DNA from: Vigna angularis
Taxonomy: Eukaryota; Streptophyta; Magnoliopsida; Fabales; Fabaceae
Direction: 5' to 3'
NCBI RefSeq assembly: GCF_016808095.1
Contig: NC_068973.1
Location: 22,260,501-22,324,500 of the forward strand
Length of the DNA: 64,000 nt
Of the stretch, positions 11,621 to 21,653 are shown piece after piece. The notes under the pieces are model-generated. The model was not told the origin of the DNA and ran no database searches. It saw nothing but the letters and a program-made list of their open reading frames with translations. Made by a program: the position numbers and the translations under genes. The first letter of the stretch is position 1. Each line of letters starts with the position of its first letter.

Positions 11621-11790
11621 CTGTGAATTGCTGATTCATCCTCAACGCAAAGGGATTCATGGTTGGTTGTTCCCAAATTAAAAAGCAAAGTTAGGGTTGT
11701 TGGTGATTGGTGCTACATTTGTTCTCAAATCTAAAAGCAAAGGTTAAGGTTGGTGGAGATTCGTGGTACTGTTCTGAAATTTAAAAGTAA

Positions 11791-11806
11791 AGGGTTAGGG
11801 TTAGGG
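11791..11806 (+). promoter_or_regulatory. Telomere-like GGGTTA repeats next to the GRF gene start
   Basis: GGGTTAGGGTTAGGG directly precedes the ATG at 11807. The same motif precedes the GRF start in MULE-1 (complement at 5238-5253). Telo-box motifs occur in plant promoters; function here is inference. Confidence 0.5.
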
Positions 11807-12300
11807 ATGACTTCATCACAAAGTTGTTCTTCCTGTTCGAAGGCAACGTCCAGAGGATTTTCGCAATCCTCACACGGTACTGTTTCGAGGGAAGTTGGGA
11901 TAACCCCTATTTGCCACCGTGGTGATATTGCTATAATGAAAGTTGCCAGAACTTCAAGGAATGCTGGGAGGAAATTTTGGGGATGTCGTCATTACAAGGT
12001 GTTTTGAATACCGTAGTGACTTTTATGTGTATTGGATTTTATGTGATTTAACATTTTTGTGTTCTTGATGAATAATAGGGTGGATTTTCAACTGGGATGT
12101 CATGTAATTTTTCCAAGTGGTGTTCTGAGGACAACGCTGATGATAAAGATGGTACAATTGTTAGACAAAGCAACAGGATATGTGATCTGGAAAATAATGT
12201 GAAAGAGTTGTAGAGAAGGATAAAGTTCTTACTTGGAGTTGTGTTTGTTGTTATTGTGTTTGAACATGATGACATTGTGGCTGTGTTTAGCTTGATCTTA
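11807..12300 (+). pseudogene. MULE-2 copy of the GRF zinc finger gene, nonsense mutated
   Basis: Exon 1 (11807-11998, 64 codons) and exon 2 (from 12079) have the same splice sites as the MULE-1 copy. The GRF finger is intact: PICHRG, TSRNAGRKFWGC, CNFSKWC. A TAG at 12211-12213 replaces the Gln codon of KELQRR, removing the coiled-coil end and membrane segment; a one-base insertion further on breaks the tail as well. A product of about 108 residues with the finger but no membrane helix is possible. An upstream in-frame ATG at 11750 exists but is not shared with MULE-1. Confidence 0.8.
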
Positions 12301-12459
12301 GTTGTGCAATGTGCAATGTATGTTTTGTTCATGTAATGGCTTAGGTGTTTAGCATCATGTTTTGTTGATGTAATATCAGTTGTTGTAATATGAGTGAACA
12401 ATCTGAGGTGGTGCAATAAAGTTCGTTTTAGTCCTCCCTTCGTTTTAAAAATGTTAAAT

Positions 12460-12780
12460 GTGGTCCCTCTTTCGTTTAAAAATTGTTCAAGGTGGTCCCT
12501 CTTTCATTTAAAAATTGTTCAAGGTGGTCCCTTAAGTATATGACTGTAATACATATTAAGGATACCTGGCACTACAAAATTAAAGTGCTTAATAGCACTA
12601 CAACTATAATAACAATTTTAATTAAAGTGCTTAATAGCAGTACAAAATTCAAGTGCTTAATAAGAATACAACATACATAATTAAAGTGCTTAATAAGAAT
12701 TCAACATACACAATTAAAGTACTTAATAAGAATTCAACATACACAATTAAAGTACTTAATAAGAGTACAAAATACATCCA
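12460..12780 (-). repeat. 32-bp and 33-bp tandem arrays of MULE-2
   Basis: These are the inverted counterparts of the arrays at 4277-4400 and 4511-4605. Units such as 'aattaaagtacttaataag' recur about every 33-35 bp between 12580 and 12775. Confidence 0.75.
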
Positions 12781-12805
12781 AATACATCCAAATTTTCATT
12801 TAAAT

Positions 12806-15800
12806 CTATGGATCTTTTCTTCTAATATTTAACTTTTTCCTTCGTATTGGCTGACTTAAATCTTGGATGGAATCTTGACTTGGTTGTGGTGGGTGAGGAG
12901 ATTGAGGACTTGATGGTTGTGAAGGTGCAAGGGGTTGTGAACTTTGTGCTTGTGCTGGTTCTGTTGGTTGGATGATGGCTGGACGTAAAGGGCACACTTT
13001 TTTGTTGTGCCCCAGTTCACGGCAGATGCTACATTTCTTTCGCTGCCCACCAACACTCATTTGGGTCCCATCTTTCGTTAGCTCCCATGGCTCCATTCTT
13101 CTTTTTTTCTTTGGTCTCCCAGGCATGTTCCTCTTAAGTGGTGGCAGTACATCAGAAGAACTAGTTTTTTCCCATAGGAGGTGGTCATTCACAAGATAGA
13201 TGATGGACGCATATGCCTCTTCGTATGTGGATTTCCTGAACCAAATTGGAATAAAAGTTTCTGGATCTACATTTAAATAGTTCATTGATGCAACTGCATG
13301 ACAACATGGGATGCCACTGATCATCCACTTCCTGCAGCTACATTCTTCATTGTCCAGGTCCACTGTGAACTTGTTCCCAATGACTGAAACATGCCTAACC
13401 TCAAAAATCCTTCTTGCAGACCAGCTGAATAAATGAACATAAATAAGGCACATCAACAACTGGATATAAACATAAATAAGGCACAAGAACAAGATTACCT
13501 TGGGATCCAATATCTTGACAAATTACATTCCTTCATAAGTCTCTTTTTGATCTTTGGACAGACTTTGAAATCCATAGATGCCACCTTCATTCTGTTCGTG
13601 GCCAATCTTTTCATTAAATACAGTCTAATATCTTCCAGCATGGTTATAATGGGTTTTCCTCTGGACTGAACAAGGACACTGTTGAATCCTTCATTGATAT
13701 TGTTATCTAGAGTATCACACATTGCTTGAGTTCTGAACCTACTTCTTGACCAATACCTATTGCACGAGAATGAAGAAAATTTGTTACCAAACATGAGTAA
13801 TGCAGAATCTTTATGCATGTAATGGAAATAATGTACCTTGGGGGAATGGCTATGAGGTATTTATATGCTTCTTCATTCACGGCTCTGATATTCAACATCT
13901 CTCTCTCCCAAGCTTGGGGGTATGTGCTTGTGGCAGCCCTCCACATCAAATTCTTCAATATCTGACCCGAAAATCTTTTCCTAAAGTTAGCATAAAGGTG
14001 CCTGATGCAGAATCTTTGTTCTGTCCTAGGCCAAAGCTCTTAGATAGCTGGCACCAACCCCTGCCAACCAACATCAACTTTTTAATCAAACACACATGAT
14101 TAATAAAGTATGAATAATGAAATAATTTAAGTATTGCATGTACCTTTTGTTGGTCAGACATCCATGTGTACGCCCCACAAACTTCATTGCCCCCAAGGTC
14201 TTAACCAATAATTGCAAAAACCAGGACCAACTATCTTTATTTTCGACTTCAACTACTGCATATGCAAGGGGTAGCATTTGCTCATTTGGATCCCTCCCAA
14301 CAGCAGTAAGCAGCTCTCCCTTATAAAGACCTTTCAAAAAACACCCATCTAAACAAATGATGGGCCTACAACTAATAAAACTGTCCTTACATGCTTTAAG
14401 ACAAACATAACATCTCTCGAATATGGACTGACCATTATCACTGTTCACTTTAACCTTAATCGTTGACCCTGGGTTACTTCTCAATACCTCATGTGCGTAG
14501 TCATAAATCCTTCGAAATTGTTCTTTAAAATCCCCTTCACGTTCACTTGATGCCATTAACTTCGCCCTTCTTGCTTTCGAAATTGATACATTGGTGTTCC
14601 ATTTCCTTAATGCTTTGGTACGTATGTCTTGGACCCTTATACTAGGATTCTCATGTAAAGACTTATCTATTTCATGACTCAACCACTTACTATTCATCAT
14701 TTTAATGTTCAGTTGCCTGCTGCAAGAATGAACATCAACAATCTTCCTTAACTGCCAAATCTTGCGTGTTGGCAAATACCCACAGTAAGCTACCCATGGA
14801 CACTTTTTTTGCCCACCCATGCATCTCACCCTTACCCTACGGTTATCATTTTTTACAAACTTAAGAGCCCTCCCAGCATGAATAGCATAGCTTCTAATGG
14901 CTTCCTTAAACTCATCCTTATCGGTAAATATAGTACCAAGTTCCCATATGTAATCTGACATTGACTTCTTTTTCCCAAATGTAGGAAAGGGACCTCTACT
15001 TGTTCTGTCCTCAGTTTCATCCTCCTCACTTCCACTATTATCTGGAGTTAACAGCACATCTGACTCCCATTCATCATCTGACAACCCCTTACCATGTCCT
15101 TGTGCTTTGTTATCACTGTCTTCCATGTTGTATTCTGAATCACTATTGTCCAAAGCAATAGTATGTGCTTCATCCTCAGGATCCACTTCAACTTCTTCCT
15201 CATTGTCCACTTCCACTTCTTCCTCACTGTCCACTTCCACTTCTTCCTCAGTGTGCAGTTCTACTTCTTCCTCATTGTGCAGTTCTACTTCTTCCTCGCT
15301 GTGCACTTCTACTTCTTCCTCACTATGAACTTCTACTTCTTCCTCACTGTGCACTTCTACTTCTTCCTCACTATGAACTTCTACTTCTTCCTCCACTCCA
15401 CGCAGTTCCTCTGTGTCAACCTGCACTCCATCATCTCTCTCCAAGTCACCACCACAGTGAAGAGGACCTTCCTCAACCTCCTGTTGCACTTCAACAGGAC
15501 CTCCTACACCAACCTCAACACCACTACCCTCACCACTCTCTGCAGGCCCTTGGCAAAGGTAAAGAATTTCATCCTCATTTTCTACAACCACTGCTTCGCT
15601 CACTTTATGTACAACATACAAGTTGACTTTCCCAAACAATTTTCCCACATTCATCATGTTCAAAGCTCCTTTATCGTCATATAGCTTATACAAAACATGT
15701 TCAATATCGTAATATAACTCATGTACTTCCATGTAACCCAAATCTTTAAGTGAACCTACTACTCCAAAATAGCTCCATGTATCGGGGTCAATATCCCAAT

Positions 15801-15891
15801 AACATATCTCTCCACCTATATAATTAAAGGGCACTTCCTTTATCAAGGTCCCACCGTGGTGGACCACTAACTCAAACCTATCGTTAGACAT
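12806..15891 (-). pseudogene. MULE-2 MURA-like transposase (4 exons), frameshift and stop
   Basis: Exons inferred from GT-AG sites are 15891-14144, 14060-13837, 13756-13499 and 13424-12806. Order of parts: PB1-like N-terminus (1-105), acidic EEEV repeats (about 160-240), MuDR-type zinc-binding domain (about 310-400, with CPWVAYCGY and DVHSCSR), MULE DDE domain with its first Asp in LDGCFLKG and the RDPNEQMLPLAYA block, then SDQQKG after a frameshift, CDTLDNN, a SWIM finger (CSCRKW, CCHA), a basic GRPKKKRR signal and a C-terminal CxxC..H..C knuckle. Defects: one indel before the second catalytic Asp at about 14170, and a TAA soon after the start of exon 2 (about 14040). The protein would cut and join element ends in the nucleus. 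It starts about 0.7 kb inside the right end. Confidence 0.88.
15177..15395 (-). repeat. 24-bp coding minisatellite in MULE-2 transposase
   Basis: About nine tandem units encode EEEVEVHS, EEEVELHN, EEEVEVDS and similar. It is roughly twice as long as in MULE-1. Confidence 0.85.
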
Positions 15892-16379
15892 CCCTACACT
15901 GCAAATGGAAAAGGGGGACCACTCATTAACTTAAATTAACACACCATGGGACCAATTTCAACACCCAACGCCAATACTTTTTCCATAAACCCCCTACCAT
16001 GCCAAAAATATAATAATATTTTAAACACAACAAATATGGAATCCACCCATTAAAGACAACAACATAAGTAAGAACAATCATGCGATCAGTAACTATAACA
16101 AGAACATAAGAACAGTAATGCAATCACTAACCTCACTAGCACTGACGAACGAACCACACTCTTGGATGAACCACGAACTTGATTTCACCAAAAATCAAAA
16201 TCTGCACTCTTGGAAAGGTGATTGTTGAACCCTAAATCGCCCCGAAATCGCAAGGAGATTTTACCCCAAATGTAATTAATCCTAAATTTATTTTTAAATT
16301 ATTTTAAATCATTTTAAATCATTTTAAATTATTTTAAATCATTTAAAATTATTTTATTTTAACACATATAATAAGGTCA

Positions 16380-16583
16380 CAGTGCCACCTCAACCAAAAC
16401 TGTACAACTCAGCAGTTTTGTGCCAGTTGGGCAGCTGTGCCGTTAGTCTTTTTAACGCCGTAACCAAAAAGGACTAACGTGCATCGTTTTTGCGAAAAGT
16501 AGGATGTTAATGAACTTTTGAAAAAAAGGAGGACCACTTTGAACAGACCCTACGAAAAGAGGGACCAAAATAGGTATTAAAAC
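16380..16583 (-). repeat. MULE-2 right terminal inverted repeat
   Basis: It is the mirror of 11418-11620, ending GGTATTAAAAC at 16583, one mismatch from the left end. Confidence 0.85.
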
Positions 16584-16592
16584 TTTATTTTA
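16584..16592. repeat. Target site duplication of MULE-2 (right)
   Basis: tttatttta is identical to 11409-11417. Confidence 0.9.
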
Positions 16593-16629
16593 TTGAGATA
16601 AACTATTATGTGGTGAATTTTGATGTCAA

Positions 16630-16660
16630 ATTAGTTATGCATAATTATTAAAAGTTGAAT
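16630..16660. repeat. 31-bp direct duplication flanking the permuted Athila block (left copy)
   Basis: 'attagttatgcataattatt' plus aaaagttgaat recurs at 21617-21647 with one base missing. It brackets 16661-21611 and is far longer than a retrotransposon target duplication. Confidence 0.75.
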
Positions 16661-17036
16661 TCTGAAGCACAGAAGCTTAAAGGCAACCAATCTAATATCC
16701 CTATGTCTAGGCGATATTACTTTTGGGAGAAATTCCCCGGATCTAGATTTTACCGTATGTATCCATATCACTAAAATCAAAAATCATGACATCGAATAAG
16801 TTAAACAATGCATGCTTTGAGCAAAGAGGAAAAACCCTAACTAATGATGAAAGAAAGCATGTATCAAAGATATGATGTTTAAACACAAATTCCATATATG
16901 AGAGTTTCACAAGATTACATTGATTCCCCAACAACAAGAAGAGTTTAGTTCACCATATTCATGGTGAAACTAGATGAACAATAATGAAAGAATGGAAGAG
17001 ATAGAAAAACCCTAGAAAGAGAAGAGGAGAGTCGTC
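16661..17036 (-). repeat. Athila LTR, inner segment, minus orientation
   Basis: It matches the solo LTR at 42731-44068 from its 'gaagcacagaagcttaa' block onward. A solo LTR interrupts it at 17042 and it resumes at 19279. Confidence 0.8.
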
Positions 17037-17041
17037 ACCAT
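17037..17041. repeat. Target duplication ACCAT (left)
   Basis: accat is repeated at 19274-19278. The paralogous LTR near 43570 shows the uninterrupted site 'cgtcaccatctccaattc'. Confidence 0.92.
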
Positions 17042-19273
17042 TGATGAGTCAATATTTTGTTCACTTTACTTAGTTTATTGTGCTAGAATTAATCGGGGAA
17101 TTGTGCTTAATTATCTAGTATTTTCCCATTTTTACTAATTGTGCTTAATTTGACCAAAAATTCTAATTTTAATTAATTTGGATTATTTGAGCAAATTATT
17201 TGCATTATTAATTGCAGGGAAAATGTTGGAAATACAATTTGGAACATTTGGAGGTTTGTCACATAATTCAAGACTCTCCACAAAAGAAGTGTGCAAGAAG
17301 AAGGGCACTACGGTGATATCACTCTTTGGGCTTATGAGAAAGGGGTGCTTCATTATTGGAAAAAGGGTGACATCCAGCATTTTCTAGCACTCACGGTCCC
17401 ATTTGGAAGTGCATGTCCAGCAAATGAAATAGGGTGCATCAATTAGCAAGAAGTGAAGCAAGCAGGTCCAGCACATGAAGGAGTGCTACTGCCACGTCTT
17501 AAAGGTCCAGCAGCAACTTGGAGAGCTTCACACGTCCAGCTAGGATGAAAGCTACTCCACGGCCCATGAGGGGGAAGAACGCCCAGCAACACACACGTCA
17601 GATCCAGTAGCAGCCACCTAAGGGCGAGGAAAACTTGAACGTAAAAGGGGCTGGTTTTGTTGGACATTAGGAAGCACACAGCCCACACTTGGCACGTACA
17701 ACAGCTTGGTCCAGCAGAGGAGCTTCGTCCAGTAGGTTGGAGCAAGCACGTCACGGGCTTGGATGCACGTAATGTGGGCTGAGTCACGCTCCAGCTTCAA
17801 CAAACATCAAGAGGTGAATGGTAGCAGCGGGGTGCAGAAGAAATACAGAGCTCACAGTCCAGCGTCCACGCTGGAGCAGCAGCAAGCACGAACAGCATGC
17901 GGTGGCCCATGAGCATGCAAGTCCACACTTGGCATTTGAAGAGGCCACATTCCAGCAGGGTTGAGGCCTTCATTTTGGTGCGTCCAGCAAAATTGGGGAT
18001 GTGTCCAGCAACACTGGGGCTTCATGCAGCAGAAAAAGAGGATCCAGCAGGGGATGGAGGACAAGGAGCAAGGGGGAATGCGTTCAGCCGCCACCAAGAA
18101 AGAGTTTTTGGTTGAGTTTAGTGAGCACGGTATTCAAAGGGGAATGGAGCTTAGCTCCAATAGATTTTGCTTGTCTTGTCTTAGTCCTTGAATCAAGAAT
18201 CATTTTATTATTCTATACATTGGAAAGCATTAACGAAGTAGCTTACTCATTTTGTCTCCTTTTATTGTTTAACGTTTCTTTTTAGTGTCATTTCCATCAT
18301 GAATTGCATTTAAATGCTTATTTTACTTGCTGCATTTTTATTTTACTCCAGCACAATTGTCATTGAGCTTTGTCACTGCTGAACGGTGCTTTCTGCCACT
18401 TTATATATATCTTTATTTTGGAAAAAGTTGCATTTGTTTCACGGAATGAAGAAGAGGTGCACACGGTGATTAATATTTTTTTTTTCTTGCTTTGGAGAAA
18501 GCATCGTTTATTTTCTAACGCTGGAATAGAATAGGTTTTGTTTTTTTTAAAATGGTGAAGCACGGGATTCAAAAAAGGGCACATGGTGCATTCATGTTCT
18601 TAGAAGAGTGCACAGTGATTTTCCTGGGAAGAAGTGAAGCGGTGATTCATGAAGGGAATTTTAGCTTTTATTCCAAGAGCATCCAAGAATGTGGTGGTTC
18701 AATTTTGGTGCATCCTATTATAGTTAACACCTTTCTTTTACTTTAGTAAATTTAACGCATATTCAAGGTTTATAATGAGACTTTTCTTTTTTTTAATACA
18801 ATCAACATTTCATCTTCTAGTTTGATAGTTGATATTTCAATTTTATTTTGAATTCATCTTTGCGTTTCTTTTTTTTTTTCAATGCATTCATATCTGCACT
18901 TTAATTTTATTTTGTTCTATTTGAATTTTGTTTGATGAGTTGTTATGTTTTTTTTCATTGCAATTTCCAATTTCTTCACTTGTTTTATAGACCGTTTGGT
19001 CCCAATGTAGAACCGTTAGATATGTAGGATCGTTCAGTCTTCGTGCTTTGTTCCTTTATTTCAGTGTTTTCAATTATGTTTGGTTGTATTTAACTTCCAG
19101 TTTTAATTTAGTTCATTTCTAAGCACAAAAACACTTTCAAAACCCCCCACTACGTGTTTGACCTTAGACTTGAACCACATTTGGTCCTTGAGAGACGACC
19201 TAGGAGTCACTTCCTAGCACTATACTGCATTCTTTTATGCACAATTTTTGTGGGAGGTGCGACCCTCTCATCA
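17042..19273 (+). mobile_element. Solo LTR of an unassigned LTR retrotransposon (2232 bp)
   Basis: It starts TGATGAG and ends CTCATCA, a 7-bp terminal inverted repeat, and is flanked by ACCAT on both sides. No PBS, PPT or coding domain is seen inside. 17400-18060 is relatively GC-rich with many scattered 'gtccagca' motifs; the ORFs there overlap on both strands and have no recognisable domain. A related LTR end is at 55649-56039. A family name cannot be fixed from sequence alone. Confidence 0.85.
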
Positions 19274-19278
19274 ACCAT

Positions 19279-19791
19279 CTCCAATTCTACCCCCAAGGGG
19301 TGAAAAGTGTGTTTTGCGTCTTCTCCAACCAAAGATACAAACCCTAGAAAGTCCTAAAGCTTATATATTATTCGCAATATTACAGAAAAGTGGGCCTAAG
19401 CCCAAAATTCCACCGCTCAGCGGTAAACTGCCGCTCAACAGTACCAGCACATAGTCAATTCTCCCCTCAGCTGCACTTTCACCCCTCAGCGGAGCCAACG
19501 GGTGTTCTTGAGTGCCGCTCAACAGTAAACTGGCATTGAGCGGTACTTGCGGCTTCTCTTCTTTTGCACTTTTTGAGTTCTTTTCTGATTCCATCTCTAT
19601 CCTTCTTCACTTCTTTCATCAAATTCACCTTAAAACTTGCATAAAGCACTGAAATCAAGCATAAACCTGTCCAACTCTCTTATTTCTAAAAATATGAACA
19701 AAAGCATAATTCTAAGCTAGTTTCTAAGTGTTAAAGGTTGCTTTTAGTATCAATTTTAAGCATAAAAATAACAGTTTTTCAACTGTTATCA
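19279..19791 (-). repeat. Athila LTR, outer segment, minus orientation
   Basis: It continues the LTR after the solo insertion and ends aactgttatca at 19791, the complement of the TGATAACAGTT start of this LTR family. It includes the GC-rich CCGCTGAGCGG-like palindromes at 19410-19540. Confidence 0.8.
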
Positions 19792-21044
19792 GTTTCAAAG
19801 TTTCTTAACAAAAGATTTCTTCTTTTAGACAAGGCATGGAGGAGACACTAGGTCAAGCATGGGATCGGTACAAGAGCTTGTTCAGAAAGATGTCACTCAT
19901 GGCTTTGACGAAGAACCAATAGTCATTCTTTTCCTTGGAGGTCTTTGTTCACAAACCAAGTTAATGCTAGATGCCTCAGTTGGAGGTAATATTAAATGCA
20001 AGACTACAGAGGAAGCCACTGAATTGATTGACAACATGGCTACTAATGTTAATGAGATGCATAATGAGAGAGGAGCTCCAATTCAACAGAAGGGAGTTCT
20101 ACAATTGCAATCAAATGATGCCTTGCTTGCGCAGTACAAAATCATAACTCAATAGTTGGACAATTTGACAAAAACACTTGCTCAGTTGCCAAAGGAGCAA
20201 AAGAACGTTGCACAAGTTCAACAACAACTTTGTGAACTATGTGGTGGTGACCATATCAATGGTCAATGCGCTTTTCCAGTGGAGGCCTTAGAAGATCTCA
20301 ATTTTATGGCCAATCAATTTCAATACCGCCAAGGGAACTACAACCAAGGGTGGAAACCTCACCCGTCAGAATGGACAAGCTGGACAAGCACGACAATTCA
20401 ATAGACCATAGCAGCAACCATCAATATGGCAACAAGTATCTGCATTGAATGAGAAATCATCAAAGCTTGAAGAAACTCTTCAGCAATTTATTCAAGTGAC
20501 TATTTCTAACCATAAAAGCACCGAAGCTGCAATTAGAAATTTGGAGATACAGGTTGGTCAAATGGCTAAGAAGATGGAAGATATGCCTGACAAGAGTTTG
20601 GGGCTAATACTGAGGTTAACCCTAAGGAAGAGTGTAAAGCTATTGTAAGTGCAGATGATGAGAGGGTGGACGAGAAAAAAAGAGAGTTGAGTTAGGAACA
20701 AAAGAAGAAAAAGAAGAGAGAAAAGAGAGTGTGGAGAGAAAAGAAGAGATAATAGGTGAGGATGAGAGAAAAGAGAAAGACAAGAAGAGGGGAGAGAAAA
20801 AATTTGAGAAAAATGAAAAAATTCTTCCTTATCCTAAGGGGAGTGAAAAGATTGAAAAAGAGAGACAATATGGGCGCTTTAAAGATATCTTCAGGCAATT
20901 GGAGATTACTATACCTTTGAATGAAGCATTGCAACAAATTCCAGCTTATGCAAAGCACATGAAGCAAGTCTCCACAAAGAAGAGATATCTAGATGAAAAG
21001 GAGATTGCAGTGTTATTGAGAAGAAACCACTTCCAAAGGACTCC
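19792..21044 (+). pseudogene. Athila gag fragment
   Basis: The fragment starts inside capsid (cf. GMEETLGQAWDRYKS) and includes HGFDEEPIVILFLGG, a GGNIKCKT block, and the Athila knuckle CELCGGDHINGQC (about 20230-20270). A TAG at 20153-20155 interrupts it. After a Gln/Pro-rich linker comes a very Lys/Glu-rich tail to about 20850, then a conserved C-terminal helix region (FRQLEITIPLNEALQQIPAYAKH). It stops at 21044, where minus-strand LTR sequence begins at 'cgtatcaag'. There is no 5' gag and no protease. It is a dead fragment inside the permuted block. Confidence 0.8.
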
Positions 21045-21611
21045 CGTATCAAGTAATAAACTCGGTAAGACCAAGTATCGTTCTCCCAAAGGACTCACGG
21101 CCTAGTTAGTTATATGATTTGTTGATTATTTATGACTTGGGAACAACTTCTTGTGGTTTCAAATGCAAAAGACAATAATTAAATATGTATGCATGAGTTT
21201 CATCAATGGAAAAGAGGAAAACAAACACGGAATGAATTATATGGATGAGTATGTTGTTGGGGAAATCAATTTCATCTTATCCACTCTCATATTTTAGGAA
21301 TTCATCATTCTTTTCATCAATGTTAATGCCACTCTCTAAATTACCTTGCGAAGAAAGCCTATCCTTAATTACGAGTTCATACAATTCCTAGCATCCCTAA
21401 TAATTAATTCTAAAGCACAGAAGCTTAAAGGCAACCAATCTAATATCCCTATGTTTAGGCGATATTACTTTTGGGAGAAATTCCCCGGATCTAGATTTTA
21501 CCGTATGTATCCATATCACTAAAATAAAAAATCATGGCATCGAATGAGTTAAACAATGCATGCTTTGGGCAAAGAGGAAAAACCCTAACTAATGATGAAA
21601 GAAAGCATTGG
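21045..21611 (-). repeat. Athila LTR, PBS-side segment, minus orientation
   Basis: It matches 42780-43390. Its last 200 bp or so (from 21409) repeat 16661-16863, so the LTR is present as two overlapping pieces on opposite sides of the gag fragment. Confidence 0.8.
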
Positions 21612-21648
21612 GAGAATTAGTTATGAATAATTATTAAAAGTTGAATTT

Positions 21649-21653
21649 GTTAC
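21649..21653. repeat. Target duplication GTTAC (left)
   Basis: gttac is repeated at 24472-24476 immediately outside the TG...CA ends. Confidence 0.9.

Larger units (their letters stand above)
11418..16583 (-). mobile_element. MULE-2: near-complete two-gene Mutator-like element
   Basis: It is 5166 bp with TIRs (about 11418-11620 and 16380-16583) and a perfect 9-bp duplication. It has a four-exon MURA-like transposase gene on the minus strand and the GRF gene on the plus strand, pointing at each other. Both carry disabling mutations. It belongs to the same family as MULE-1 but keeps the region MULE-1 lost. The stretch 12301-12805 between the gene ends holds the tandem arrays and no other gene. 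Confidence 0.93.

Noticed and set aside
15163..15684. Phe- or Leu-Pro-rich plus-strand ORFs
   Set aside because: They are antisense reads of the same 24-bp acidic repeat.
17443..18285. Several overlapping ORFs on both strands in the GC-richer part of the solo LTR
   Set aside because: No domain, no consistent frame, and the region is clearly bounded as an LTR by target duplications.
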